DNA from: an uncultured Campylobacter sp.
Lineage (GTDB): Bacteria > Campylobacterota > Campylobacteria > Campylobacterales > Campylobacteraceae
Assembly (NCBI RefSeq): GCF_944323605.1
Contig: NZ_CALUTC010000012.1
Location: forward strand, 1 to 48,422
Length of the DNA stretch: 48,422 nucleotides
Direction: 5' to 3'
In this document: piece after piece, positions 1-8,926 of the stretch
Layout: the number at the start of each line of letters is the position of its first letter
Position numbering within the stretch: the first letter of the stretch is position 1
The notes under the pieces: model-generated
The model's input: the letters and a program-made list of their open reading frames with translations, nothing else
The model's database searches: none
What the model was told of the DNA's origin: nothing
Made by a program: the position numbers and the translations under genes

Positions 1-99
1 TTTGCTTTGATAGCTTAGTTTAGAATCAAAAGCCTTGTAGATAGGGTTATTTTCTACAAGGGAAAAATTCCAAGCTACAGATGAGAAATCTAGCTTCAT
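1..99 (-). CDS. Partial unidentified protein, N-terminal 33 residues
   Basis: An open frame begins at the ATG complementary to 97-99 and runs off the left edge of the window without a stop. It starts 18 bases after the stop codon of the small secreted-protein gene on the same strand, which fits a second gene of one transcript. The visible residues (MKLDFSSVAWNFSLVENNPI and 13 more) show no signal peptide or motif that I recognise. An in-frame TAG lies just upstream, so the start cannot be much earlier. Only a weak AGG is present as a ribosome binding site. Function unknown. Confidence 0.45.
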   Translation of the reverse strand, partial: MKLDFSSVAWNFSLVENNPIYKAFDSKLSYQSK

Positions 100-117
100 A
101 TTGTTTGCCTAAATTTC

Positions 118-339
118 TTATCCACCGTCAGACATAGTATCTATGCCATACTGCAAACACAAAGATCTTGCATAGAGTTTTTGCTGTGTAGTTCCATTTG
201 CTTGAGTGTTTCTACAATTTAAGATTATCTTTTGTGCCATTATATAATCTTGATTAGGATTTGTTGTAGGAAATCCCCAAGCAAAAAGATTTGAGCTTAA
301 AAAAGCTAACATTGAAAAAGAAAGTAAGATTTTTTTCAT
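118..339 (-). CDS. Small secreted protein of unknown function (73 aa)
   Basis: The product opens with a standard Sec signal peptide: lysines at 2-3, a hydrophobic stretch to about residue 18, and likely cleavage after the Ala in NLFAW. The mature part is only about 54 residues and holds two cysteines, in ILNCRN and SLCLQY, which could form one disulphide in the periplasm. A clear AGGAG lies five bases before the ATG, which supports it as a real gene. I do not recognise the family. It is separated by about 60 bases from the rarA gene upstream on the same strand and precedes the partial gene at the left edge. Confidence 0.65.
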   Translation of the reverse strand: MKKILLSFSMLAFLSSNLFAWGFPTTNPNQDYIMAQKIILNCRNTQANGTTQQKLYARSLCLQYGIDTMSDGG

Positions 340-396
340 TTTATCTCCTAATTAAAAATTAACCCTACTTTTATATCGGTAGAAGAGATTAAAACT

Positions 397-1587
397 TTAG
401 TTTTTTTTAGAATTTTTGTAAAAAATTAAATTTTGTAGCAGTCTTTCCTCCTCTCCTATGCCCTTGCTTTCATAAAATTTTAAATCCTTACTAAGGTATT
501 TTTGTCTTACATAGCCACCAAAATCGTGCGGGTAAAGGTAGTTTTTTATCTCCTCGTGCTTGTTTTTAAGATAGTTTGGTATAGCAAGAGCTTTATTTTT
601 ACGCACATAATCAAGAGCTTTATTTATAGCTAAGTAGCTTGAATTTGACTTTTTTGCACTGGCTAGATACACACAGCACTGTGCTAGTAAAATTCTAGCC
701 TCAGGATAGCCTATGCTTTTTACGGCTATAAGAGTATTTGTAGCGACATTTATGGCGTTTGTATCGGCATTTCCTATATCTTCACTTGAGAAAATTATCA
801 TTCTTCTAGCTATAAAATCAGCACTTTCTCCGGCTTCTATCATTCTTGCAAGATAATAAATAGCCGCATCAACATCGCTTCCTCTCATACTTTTTATGAA
901 AGCTGATATTAAATCATAATGCGTATCTTTTTCCTTTGTTCCTTCAGCAAAAGCCTTGTTTTTAAGTTTTTGTAAGCTATCTACGCTTATGTGTTTTTCA
1001 TCAAGCACTAGGGCAAATTCTATTAAATTCAACAAAGACCTTGCGTCTCCCGCACTAAGCCTTATGCAAAGATTTTCAGCCTCTTTATCTATGCTAAAAT
1101 TTAGCTCTTTTTGCACTCTTTTTAAAAGTATTGTTAAATCTTCATCCTCTAAAGGTTTAAATTCAAAAAGCATACTCCTGCTTCTTATGCCAGAGCCAAG
1201 GACAAAATATGGATTTTCCGTGCTTGCACCTATTAAAATACAGCGAGAATTCTCCATAGGCACTAAGAGCATATCTTGTTGAGTTCTTGAAAGTCTGTGA
1301 ATTTCATCTATAAAAATCAAGGGCTTATAAAGACTTTCCTTATATTTTTCAAGGATTTTTCTAAGCTCTTCCATTTTAAAAGAAGCCGCGTCAAATTCAA
1401 AAAAATTTAAAGAAAGCTCCTTAGCGATTACTCTTGCGAAAGTGGTTTTTCCACAACCTGCTGCCCCAAAAAAGATACTATGAGGAAGCTTGTTAAGCTC
1501 TACAAATTTTTTAAAATTGCTTACAAGCTCTTTTTGCCCTAAAATTTCATCAAGTTTTTTAGGTCTAAATTTTAGGGCTAAATTCAT
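397..1587 (-). CDS. rarA: Replication-associated recombination protein A (RarA/MgsA AAA+ ATPase)
   Basis: RarA is a clamp-loader-like AAA+ ATPase that acts at stalled replication forks and blocked ends. The Walker A motif GAAGCGKT lies around residues 41-48, Walker B is LIFIDEIHR at about 90-98, a sensor region GASTENP follows, and the tetramerising C-terminal half contains the conserved RRMIIFSSEDIGNAD motif. The length of 396 residues is slightly short for the family, which is usually 410-450, but it is complete. The ATG follows the DUF945-like gene by four bases, so the two are probably co-transcribed. The family assignment is secure; the exact role in this organism is inferred from homologues. 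Confidence 0.93.
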   Translation of the reverse strand: MNLALKFRPKKLDEILGQKELVSNFKKFVELNKLPHSIFFGAAGCGKTTFARVIAKELSLNFFEFDAASFKMEELRKILEKYKESLYKPLIFIDEIHRLSRTQQDMLLVPMENSRCILIGASTENPYFVLGSGIRSRSMLFEFKPLEDEDLTILLKRVQKELNFSIDKEAENLCIRLSAGDARSLLNLIEFALVLDEKHISVDSLQKLKNKAFAEGTKEKDTHYDLISAFIKSMRGSDVDAAIYYLARMIEAGESADFIARRMIIFSSEDIGNADTNAINVATNTLIAVKSIGYPEARILLAQCCVYLASAKKSNSSYLAINKALDYVRKNKALAIPNYLKNKHEEIKNYLYPHDFGGYVRQKYLSKDLKFYESKGIGEEERLLQNLIFYKNSKKN

Positions 1588-1591
1588 TATC

Positions 1592-2941
1592 TTAGTTTAT
1601 GATATTTGGGTTTTTTATCTCACCGTTAAAAACACCTTCTTCATCGCTTATATTTTCGTCCATCATAGGACTTTCTTCATTTTCATAATATGGTAATGCG
1701 GGGCTGTATTGTTCTTCTATTACTTCACCGTTTATTGTAGTCGTAGTTTTTTCTTTATCTGCTAAAAGGACAAGATCCATTACAAATTTGCCATCTTTTT
1801 CTATAAAATATCTATCAAAATTTAATATAGTAAATAATGGATTTATCTCGCTTGGTTTTTTATCCAAGATAATATTTGCTTTTGCCTCATTTGTTTCTTC
1901 ATTAAAAGAAGCTTGTGCCTTTGTTGAAACATTTGAATTATTAATGCTAAAGCTTAAGTTGTTAAGCAAGATGTTTGGTTTTGTTTTTGCAAAATCATCA
2001 AGCAATAAATCATTTCCATCGTAATTTGATAGCTTGATTAACCAATCCTGCGAAATATCTTTAAAATCAGCATCTATATTGAAATTTTCTATACTTTGTC
2101 CAACGCTTACAATACTTTTTATATCCATTTTAAATTTAGTATTAGATAATTTTTCATCAGCTTTTATATCAAACACTGAATTTATATTTACAAGCTCTAA
2201 GCTCGAAAATCTTTCTTTAAATTTGAATTTTTCCATACTGAAATTTTGCACAGTATTATAAAATATGCTAGAGTTTAAGTCATAGTGCTTTGTTAATGGT
2301 ATTCTTTCTTTTAAGTCATCTTTTAAATTTAGCTTTGATATGCTAAATGATGAATCCTTAGAATTAAATTCAAACAAATCCACATTAAATTCACTTCCTG
2401 CATAGTTTAAGTTTTCATCTATATCTTTAAGTATAAGATATATATTCTTAGATATAAAATTATCCCCGCCTTCACTTATATTAAAATCATAAGTTTTTAA
2501 TTTTAAATCCCCTTTTATTTGTGAGGATAAAGAAAAGCTAATAGAAGCTTTTAGCAGGTCATCATAATTGAATTTTTCATTTTTAAAAGGATTTTTTAAT
2601 ATGGCTATTATATTTTCACTTGCAAAGATATTGTTTTTGAAATTTATGCTTATATTATAATCCCTTGAGGACAAAAAGCCAAGAATTCTATTTATTTTAT
2701 AGTCATAGTAATCATATTTTCTAAGAGCGTTTTCTATATTTTTTTCATTTAGCTTTAAAAGTATTGTAGCTTCTGAATTAAAAAAACCTTTTGAAAAATT
2801 TGAAGCTGCTATATCATAATATGGGTTTTTATGCTTTACAAAATTATCATAAATGTTAGCACTAGCGTTTGACATAAAATAAACTTGGGCAAAATATCCA
2901 AGCAAAAGCACAATCAGTGCAATAAAAATACCTTTTTTCAT
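1592..2941 (-). CDS. Membrane-anchored DUF945-like protein
   Basis: This is a 449-residue protein with a single N-terminal hydrophobic segment (about residues 4-22, no obvious cleavage site). A long extracytoplasmic region of alternating beta-type stretches follows and repeatedly compares field-like Asn/Asp/Ser-rich segments. Size, anchor and overall texture resemble the YdgA/DUF945 family of Gram-negative envelope proteins, whose function is not established. The C-terminus is acidic (ENEESPMMDENISDEE). It lies four bases upstream of rarA on the same strand. About 100 AT-rich bases separate its start from the end of the torA-like gene. The DUF945 assignment is from memory and only moderately sure. 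Confidence 0.5.
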   Translation of the reverse strand: MKKGIFIALIVLLLGYFAQVYFMSNASANIYDNFVKHKNPYYDIAASNFSKGFFNSEATILLKLNEKNIENALRKYDYYDYKINRILGFLSSRDYNISINFKNNIFASENIIAILKNPFKNEKFNYDDLLKASISFSLSSQIKGDLKLKTYDFNISEGGDNFISKNIYLILKDIDENLNYAGSEFNVDLFEFNSKDSSFSISKLNLKDDLKERIPLTKHYDLNSSIFYNTVQNFSMEKFKFKERFSSLELVNINSVFDIKADEKLSNTKFKMDIKSIVSVGQSIENFNIDADFKDISQDWLIKLSNYDGNDLLLDDFAKTKPNILLNNLSFSINNSNVSTKAQASFNEETNEAKANIILDKKPSEINPLFTILNFDRYFIEKDGKFVMDLVLLADKEKTTTTINGEVIEEQYSPALPYYENEESPMMDENISDEEGVFNGEIKNPNIIN

Positions 2942-3040
2942 AAGCTATATCCTTGATAAAATTTTCGTGTAATTATATAAAAATATACTTAAAATGAAAT
3001 TATAAAATACTAATTAAAGCCTCTAAAATGAGGCTTTATC

Positions 3041-5562
3041 TTAATCTACAGCACCTTTAGGCGCACTAAAAGCAGTTACTTGAGGCACAGTTCCCGTAAA
3101 TTTTTCTATATTTACAAGTCCTGTGTGAGAGATATTTCCGTTTGCAAGCTTTGAAGTTGGCAAATCAAGAGTTAAGCAATTTGCACTTCCGTATTTACAA
3201 AGCCCTTTTTCATCTGGGTCATACCAAGCACCCTCACAAAGTCTAAGCACTCCGGGCATTATATCTTTGCTTAGCACTGCACCGGCTAATACCTGTCCTC
3301 TTTTGTTAAACACTCTTACTATATCTCCATCTGATATGCCAAGTTTTTTTGCATCATCTTCATTTATAAGCACGGGTTCTCTGCCATTTACAGCATATTT
3401 TTCCCTTAAAGATGTATGGCATAGTTGAGAGTGTAGTCTATTAGCAGGGTGGTTTGTAAGCAGATGAAAAGGTGCATCAGATTTTGCATTTCCAAGCCAT
3501 TCTATAGGTTCAAACCAAGTCGGGTGAGCCTTACAGTCGTTGTATTTGTATTTTTCTATGGTTTTGGAGTAAATTTCAATTAATCCTGATTCTGTTCCTA
3601 AAGCATTAAGTATAGGGTCTTCTATGAATTCAGAATGTCTTACCCAAGATACGCTTTCAATGGTTTCATCGAATTTTATAGGTTCATTTTTTCCCAGAAT
3701 TCTTCAAAAGTAGGCATAGGAGTGGCGAATTCTGCACCGTAGGCTTGAGTTTGTTTGTAAGCTTGATTGTAATACTGTTTTATCAGCTCTAAAGGAGTTT
3801 TGCCGCCGTCTGTGTAGGCGTTAAATACATCTTTTCCATAAACTTTACATAAGTCAGAAAATATAGTGTAGTCATCTCTGCTTTCACCTTCAGGCAAAAC
3901 AGCTTGTTTCATAGGGACAATATGCATATTTGAGTAATCCCCACTCATTGATATATCATCTCTTTCATACGAACTTGTCGCAGGTAGTATTATATCAGCC
4001 ATTTTAGCTGTTGGAGTCCAGTAAATTTCATTTACAACGACAGTTCTAGGCTTTCTCCAAGCTTTTGCAAAATTATTTGTGTTTTGATGATGAACTAAAG
4101 GATTTCCACCAGACCAGTATATGAAATCTATTTTTGGATATTTTATAGTTTTTCCATTATGCTGAATTGTCTTACCTGGATTTAATAATGCATCTGCGAT
4201 TCTAGCTACCGGGAATGAGTAAGAGGCTGATTGTTGCAACCATTCTGCTCCACCACCACTAGCATTAGCTTTTGGCATACCTACAAATTTGCCATTTCTC
4301 CAAATTCCTACAGGACCAGCACTAATACCGCCTAAAACTCCTCCTTTGCAGGTAGGAACTCCTCCATTTGAGTAATGATAACTAAGCCCGAAACCACCAC
4401 CAGCAGTGCCTATTTGTCCAAGCATACAGCACAGTGTAACTAACATCCAGTGAGGCTGCTCTCCGTGTTGTGCTCTTTGCATACCCCAACCGCTCATTAT
4501 CATAGTAGGATTATCATAGAAAAGCTCTGCTAGTGTTTTTATCGTGTTTTCATCTACACCACAAATTTTACTAGCCCAAGCTACGTCTTTTTTTACATTA
4601 TCTTTTTTGCCTTCAAGATAGGCTTTAAACTTATCAAATCCCACTGTATAATTATCTAAAAAGTCATATTTTACTTTATTTACAGATATTAAATGCGATG
4701 CCATACCCATCATTAAAGCAACGTCAGTATTTGGTCTAGGGCTTACCCATTGTGCATCTAAATATTTGCAGGTTTCAGTTCTAATAGGATCTATGCATAT
4801 CACCTTTATGCCACTGTTTTTTAATTTATCAAAATACATTAGCCCTCTTTGTTCGCTAACGCTCCAAGCTATTCTTAAGGTAGATAAAGGATCAGAACCC
4901 CAAATAACCACGGTTTTTGAATTTTCTAATATGCTTTCCCAAGAAGTTTGTTGTTCATACACTTCCAAAGAACCCATAACATAAGGCATTATTACTTGAG
5001 CAGCACCTGTTGAGTAGTCTCCACTAACTCCAACAAATCCTCCGGTAACATTTAAGAATCTATGTAGCAAAACTCTAGCATTATGCACCCTACCGCTTGA
5101 AAGCCAACCGTAGCTACCTCCAAAAACTGCTTGAGTTCCTTTAGTATCTCTAGTTTTTTTAAGCTCCCTAGCTACTAATTTTATAGCCTCATCATAACTT
5201 ACTCTTACAAATTCTTCTTTACCTCTTAATTCAGGCTTTGGATTGTTTGGATTTGCTAGATAGCTCTTTCTTACATATGGATACTTAACACGTGATTTAT
5301 ATACCATATCTGCAGTGTAGTATTGCAAGGGATTTTCATTTCTAGTTACTTTTTCCCAAGGTTCTGATTTTGTTATTTTTCCGTCTTTTATAGTAAGCTT
5401 TAAAATTCCCCAGTGAGCCGCTGTAATAACTGTTCCGTTCTTTACAAGACCAGAATTTACGCTTGATGCTTGAACTGTTTTTCCTAAGGCTAAACTAGGA
5501 ACAAGCGGTAAAATACTTAAAGCTGCACCAGCTTTTAAAAATTTTCTTCTATCTAAGCTCAT
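3041..5562 (-). pseudogene. torA: TorA/BisC-like periplasmic molybdopterin oxidoreductase, frame broken near codon 624
   Basis: This is a molybdenum bis-MGD reductase of the TMAO/DMSO reductase family (homologue of C. jejuni Cj0264c), which reduces N- or S-oxides in the periplasm. The best start is the ATG at 5562, behind AAAGGA. It gives the Tat signal SLDRRKFLKAGAAL. GGSYGWLSSG carries the probable Ser ligand of Mo. The reading frame stops at 3676 after FWEKMNL. The coding potential then continues one frame over, from NEPIKFDETIESV without any stop to the end at 3041, including the cofactor-binding C-terminal domain. The break is at an A6 run (3687-3692 on the plus strand). One extra A restores a single protein of about 840 residues, the normal family length. 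It may be a sequencing deficit, a slippage variant or a young pseudogene. Confidence 0.85.
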
Positions 5563-5576
5563 TTTATTTTCCTTTC

Positions 5577-6134
5577 TTAAAATCTCTTGCGTTTTTTTTG
5601 TAAATATTCTATAACAAGCCATCTATCATCTTTGCTTATACCTGTTCTGTCAGCCATGGCTCTAAATTGTGCTGGCCATTGATTTGCTGTAAATTCATTT
5701 TCTTTATGCACGGCATGGCACATTCCACAATTTTCCATATACAAAGTTTTTGCTCTTGCTAACATTTCTTTGTTATTATTTGCAAATTCTTGTTTATCAG
5801 CCCAAACTTCTATGGTAGCTTTTCCCCAATTATTAGCACTTCCTTTTGCTCTGCTTTTAAATTTCAAAGGGGCATTTTTGGAAAACGCTGCTACTATTAT
5901 CCTTTGCTTGTTGTTAAAATACAAAACCGAAGGTGCAGCTGGATTTACGTAGCCACTTATTCTAAGCAAAACCTTATCTCCCTCTGTTTTGACAATCGTA
6001 AAAGGATTTGTAGGAAGCAATCTACCTTGAACTTTAGTATCATTTTTGTTTAGATAAAGCGATACAACTTTGTCTGTGTATTTGTTTGTATTGGCAAAAG
6101 CCGCAGATAGCATAAAAATGCTAAGTATAAGCAT
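5577..6134 (-). CDS. Monohaem c-type cytochrome, TorC-like partner of the molybdoenzyme
   Basis: This is the probable electron donor for the adjacent TorA-like reductase (C. jejuni Cj0265c type). It has a signal peptide ending ...FMLSAAFA and one haem-binding motif CGMCH near residue 136; a likely distal Met follows in FRAMADR. It sits 14 bases upstream of the torA-like start and is surely in one operon with it. The strong AAGGAG (6150-6155) points to a different ATG at 6140-6142, seven bases away. From there the frame would read MKK and then run out of frame, because the A run has six bases. A seventh A would give MKKMLILSIFMLSAAFA, a proper signal peptide with a positive n-region. As sequenced, translation would have to begin at the poorly spaced ATG at 6134. 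Confidence 0.8.
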   Translation of the reverse strand: MLILSIFMLSAAFANTNKYTDKVVSLYLNKNDTKVQGRLLPTNPFTIVKTEGDKVLLRISGYVNPAAPSVLYFNNKQRIIVAAFSKNAPLKFKSRAKGSANNWGKATIEVWADKQEFANNNKEMLARAKTLYMENCGMCHAVHKENEFTANQWPAQFRAMADRTGISKDDRWLVIEYLQKKRKRF

Positions 6135-6149
6135 TTTTTCATAAACAAA

Positions 6150-6155
6150 CTCCTT
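6150..6155 (-). promoter_or_regulatory. Ribosome binding site that dictates the true cytochrome start
   Basis: AAGGAG on the minus strand lies seven bases before the ATG at 6142-6140. It is the only good site nearby and sits 15 bases from the ATG of the open cytochrome frame. This is why I think the annotated frame has lost one base in the A6 run at 6134-6139. Confidence 0.6.
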
Positions 6156-6368
6156 GCTTTAAATTTGAGATCTTAAATACTTGCACTAATGTAGTATTTT
6201 TTAAATTATATTATTCTTAAATATTAAAATAAAATTATTAAGTATATATATAACATATAAGTATTTTATTCTATTTTGAAATAATACCTTGTTTAGCTAA
6301 AAATTTTTAAAAATCTAAATATTTAAAAAAAATATCTATACTTTAAAAAATATTTTTGGTGGGTAAAA

Positions 6369-6839
6369 ATGTTTAATATAGTATTAGTTTGTCCCCGTAT
6401 AGCCCAAAATACAGGTAGCATAGGTCGTATGTGTTATAATAGTGGTTTTATTTTACATATTATAAAACCTACTATTTTTAGTCTTGATGAAAAAAGCGTT
6501 AAACGAGCAGGGCTTGATTATTGGAATAAATTAGAACCTATTGTATGGGAGAATTTGGATTTATTTTTACAAGAGAATTTAAAATATAAGGATAGATTTT
6601 TCTTTGCTAGCACTAAGGGTGAAAAAATGTATTTTGAGGCTAAATTTAATAAAGGAGATTTTTTATTTTTTGGTAGTGAAAGCTTTGGTTTGCCAATTAA
6701 GCTTATGAATTTAAAAAAAGATAATATTATAAAAATACCTATGAAAAGCTATGGCAGAAGCTTAAATTTAGCTACGAGCGTTGGCATAGTATCTTATGAA
6801 GCCTTAAGACAAAACTATACGCATTTTAGTTTTGATTGA
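6369..6839 (+). CDS. trmL: tRNA (cytidine(34)-2'-O)-methyltransferase, TrmL family
   Basis: This is a SPOUT-class RNA methyltransferase that uses S-adenosylmethionine to 2'-O-methylate the wobble base of certain leucine tRNAs. The sequence shows the family N-terminus NIVLVCPRIAQNTGSIGR (motif 1, with the conserved Asn and Arg). Motif 2 is FFGSESFGLP and motif 3 is IPMKSYGRSLNLATSVGIV, which forms the trefoil knot that binds SAM. The length of 156 residues is typical. The start follows GGTGGG by about six bases. The roughly 225 AT-rich bases between it and the cytochrome gene hold both divergent promoters; I could not place them exactly. Confidence 0.93.
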   Translation: MFNIVLVCPRIAQNTGSIGRMCYNSGFILHIIKPTIFSLDEKSVKRAGLDYWNKLEPIVWENLDLFLQENLKYKDRFFFASTKGEKMYFEAKFNKGDFLFFGSESFGLPIKLMNLKKDNIIKIPMKSYGRSLNLATSVGIVSYEALRQNYTHFSFD

Positions 6840-6878
6840 CAAAATTTTGTTAAAATCTTTTAAATTTAAGGAAATTCA

Positions 6879-7022
6879 GTGCTTATGAAAATTATTGATA
6901 TTGTTATTACTGTATTGTTTGTGCTTTTTTTGTGTTTTTTGGTTATAGGCTTTACGAAACAAATGGCTGATAGGTCTGAAGCTAGAAAAAGATCTAAAAT
7001 AAAAGAAAAAGAAAGGGAATAA
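6879..7022 (+). CDS. Tiny single-pass membrane protein with basic tail (47 aa)
   Basis: This open frame reads MLMKIIDIVITVLFVLFLCF and on to a highly charged tail (KRSKIKEKERE). It has one transmembrane segment of about 20 hydrophobic residues followed by a Lys/Arg/Glu-rich cytoplasmic end. The GTG at 6879 is preferred as start because AAGGA lies six bases upstream; the in-frame ATG at 6885 would be 12 bases away. The stop is one base before the start of the DJ-1 family gene, so the two are almost certainly co-transcribed. No function can be assigned from sequence. Confidence 0.6.
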   Translation: MLMKIIDIVITVLFVLFLCFLVIGFTKQMADRSEARKRSKIKEKERE

Positions 7023-7023
7023 A

Positions 7024-7581
7024 ATGAGCAAGAAAATTCTAGTGCCTCTTGCTGAAGGTGCCGAAGAAATCGAGTTTATAAGCATAGTTGATGTGTTAAG
7101 AAGAGCAGGTGCAACTGTTATAATAGCTTCTTTAGACGATAAGTTGTTAGTTAAAGGCGCACACGGCATAGAAATAAAGGCTGATTGCACCTTGCATTCT
7201 GTTTCTGTAAAAGAACTTGACGGTATAGCCTTAGCCGGTGGGTATCAAGGAATGATAAATTTGAAAAACAGTAATCAAATTTTGGACCTTATAAAAACTC
7301 TTAATTCTGATAAAAAGCTAGTCGCTGCTATGTGTGCTTCTCCTATAGTTTTAAATGAAGCAGGAGTTTTAAAAGGCGACTTTACTTGCTATCCGGGTTG
7401 TGAAACTGGCTTAAATGCAAATTTTATATCAAGCCCTACAGTTGTGAATGCAAATATCATAACAGGTGCGGGTCCTGCATTGGCTATACATTTTGCACTT
7501 GAACTTGTCAAATATCTTTACGGGCAAGAAGCTTATAGTAAGTTGTATCAAGAGCTTTTAATGCCCCTTACAAAGCAGTAA
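7024..7581 (+). CDS. DJ-1/PfpI family protein (YajL/ThiJ-like)
   Basis: This cytoplasmic protein has the class I glutamine amidotransferase-like fold. The N-terminal VPLAEGAEEIEF holds the conserved acidic residue. The nucleophile elbow AAMCASP has the reactive cysteine at about residue 105, and GAGPALAIHFAL near the C-terminus is typical of the YajL/DJ-1 branch rather than of PfpI proteases. Members act in protection against oxidative or carbonyl stress; claimed deglycase activity is disputed. The length of 185 residues is normal. It directly follows the tiny membrane protein. A short hairpin (CTACCTAG...CTAGGTAG, near 7587-7612) after its stop, between convergent genes, may end transcription. 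Confidence 0.88.
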   Translation: MSKKILVPLAEGAEEIEFISIVDVLRRAGATVIIASLDDKLLVKGAHGIEIKADCTLHSVSVKELDGIALAGGYQGMINLKNSNQILDLIKTLNSDKKLVAAMCASPIVLNEAGVLKGDFTCYPGCETGLNANFISSPTVVNANIITGAGPALAIHFALELVKYLYGQEAYSKLYQELLMPLTKQ

Positions 7582-7586
7582 AATTT

Positions 7587-7611
7587 TCTACCTAGTTAAA
7601 CTCTAGGTAGA
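7587..7611. terminator. Probable bidirectional terminator between the DJ-1 gene and bioC
   Basis: CTACCTAG, a short spacer, and CTAGGTAG form an eight-base-pair hairpin, followed on the plus strand by ATTTTTATT and preceded by AAAATTTT. It lies between the convergent DJ-1 and bioC stop codons and covers the end of bioC. Confidence 0.5.
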
Positions 7612-8309
7612 TTTTTATTCTTACAAAGTAAAAATAAAGGCTTGTAGCTTAAATTTGTGCCAAATTTTTTTTCGTATTCTTTTAAAAAAGTCTTTGATAT
7701 AAAGAACTTTCCTAATGAATTAACGCCACTTAACTTCAAATGTCTAAAAATATCTAAAACACAATCAAATTCTATTGTAAGCTCTTCATCGCTTAAATGC
7801 AGTATTTCAAAGTCTGTTTCAAATAGCTTTTTAATTTCATTTAAGCTTAGGTATTGCAGTGAAAATCCAGTAGATTCTTTTATTTGCCACAAATTATCTT
7901 TTGTAAAACTAGAAAGCAAAAGAAAGGCTTCATCTTTTAGCATTTCTTTTAGATTGTAAATAAGTTTTTTTATGTCAAGCCACTGCATACAGGCATTTGA
8001 AGTGATTAAATCAAATTTTTTTAAAAAAACATCTTCATTTTCTATAAAGTTCATATCAAATTGTTTAAATTCCACTCTTTTGTCGTCAAAAGCCAAGTTA
8101 TAAGCATTTATATCATTTAAAATCAAAGTTTTAAATTTAAGTTTTGATATTATCTTTTTGCTAAATTTTCCAGTCCCACAACCAAATTCGAATATCTCAT
8201 TAAAATTTTCATTTGTGAGGATTGATAGTAATTTTTTTGCCATATATTCTTGTATGATAGCGTTTTCATCATAGCTTTTACTTGCTTTTATAAATTTTAA
8301 ATGTTGCAA
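7596..8309 (-). CDS. bioC: Malonyl-[ACP] O-methyltransferase BioC
   Basis: BioC methylates the free carboxyl of malonyl-ACP with SAM, so that the fatty-acid machinery can build the pimeloyl moiety of biotin. The SAM-binding motif EFGCGTGKFSK is present near residue 45, and ITSNACMQWLD is the family's post-motif. The frame is open to a TTG at 8321, but the TTG at 8309 is chosen because GGAGGA lies four bases before it; this overlaps the bioG end by 13 bases. Either start gives about 240 residues. It is the last gene of the bioF-bioG-bioC operon, with the same order as C. jejuni Cj0306c-Cj0304c. Confidence 0.85.
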   Translation of the reverse strand: MQHLKFIKASKSYDENAIIQEYMAKKLLSILTNENFNEIFEFGCGTGKFSKKIISKLKFKTLILNDINAYNLAFDDKRVEFKQFDMNFIENEDVFLKKFDLITSNACMQWLDIKKLIYNLKEMLKDEAFLLLSSFTKDNLWQIKESTGFSLQYLSLNEIKKLFETDFEILHLSDEELTIEFDCVLDIFRHLKLSGVNSLGKFFISKTFLKEYEKKFGTNLSYKPLFLLCKNKNLPRV

Positions 8310-8926
8310 ATATCCTCCCAAGTTTCAAATGCGAAAAATACAAAATGAGGCTCTTTTGTGTAAATTATTTTTGTGTTTTCTTTATTAAAAAAATTCTCAC
8401 TAGCTTTTGTGCTAAAAACCAAGTCTTTTTTGCTAAGCAAAGCTTTGTCAAATTTAAGTCCTATAGCTTGCTTATTGCACAAATTATATAAGCTTGTAAG
8501 TTCATTTTTTAGGTAATCTTCATCGTTAAAATAAAAATTTTTAGCCTTATCTAAGTTTTTTGCAAAAAGTGCTTTTTTAAAACCTACTAGACTGAAATCT
8601 TTGCATTGTTTTAAAAACAATTCTTTTTTTATACCAAGATCATCATCTATGCCATAATTTGTGCCATTTATAGCTATCTTTTGTGTGAAATTTATGTGTT
8701 TTAAAAATCTAGCACTTACGCATACTCCCATAGAAAAAGCTATCAAAGTAATTTCATCAAAGTCTTTAAACTCTAAATTTAAATCCAATTCACTGTAATC
8801 ATAGAGCATCAACACATTTTCTTTTGATTTTAAATGACAAAAATGAGAATAATGCGAGGCAAAACCAGAAGTAAAAATTATAAGATTTTTGCTTTGAGAA
8901 TTTTTGTGTAAAAAATATGTTTTCAT
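8297..8926 (-). CDS. bioG: Pimeloyl-ACP methyl ester esterase BioG (DUF452)
   Basis: BioG removes the methyl group from pimeloyl-ACP methyl ester and ends the BioC-initiated elongation. It is a short alpha/beta hydrolase of 209 residues. The nucleophile is the Ser in IAFSMGVC around residue 84, and the catalytic His is probably that of EPHFVFF near the C-terminus. FTSGFASHYSHF near residue 18-29 is the oxyanion-hole region typical of DUF452. The start overlaps the bioF stop by four bases (ATGA). BioG replaces BioH in many epsilonproteobacteria. Confidence 0.87.
   Translation of the reverse strand: MKTYFLHKNSQSKNLIIFTSGFASHYSHFCHLKSKENVLMLYDYSELDLNLEFKDFDEITLIAFSMGVCVSARFLKHINFTQKIAINGTNYGIDDDLGIKKELFLKQCKDFSLVGFKKALFAKNLDKAKNFYFNDEDYLKNELTSLYNLCNKQAIGLKFDKALLSKKDLVFSTKASENFFNKENTKIIYTKEPHFVFFAFETWEDICNI

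Noticed and set aside
6839..6850. Twelve-base palindrome ACAAAATTTTGT just after trmL as an operator or terminator
   Set aside because: It is made almost only of A/T, has no loop and no T tail; such words arise by chance in sequence this AT-rich.
8297..8321. Frame-broken fusion of bioG and bioC
   Set aside because: The overlap is small, both proteins are full length, and a good ribosome binding site lies inside the bioG end, so they are two coupled genes.
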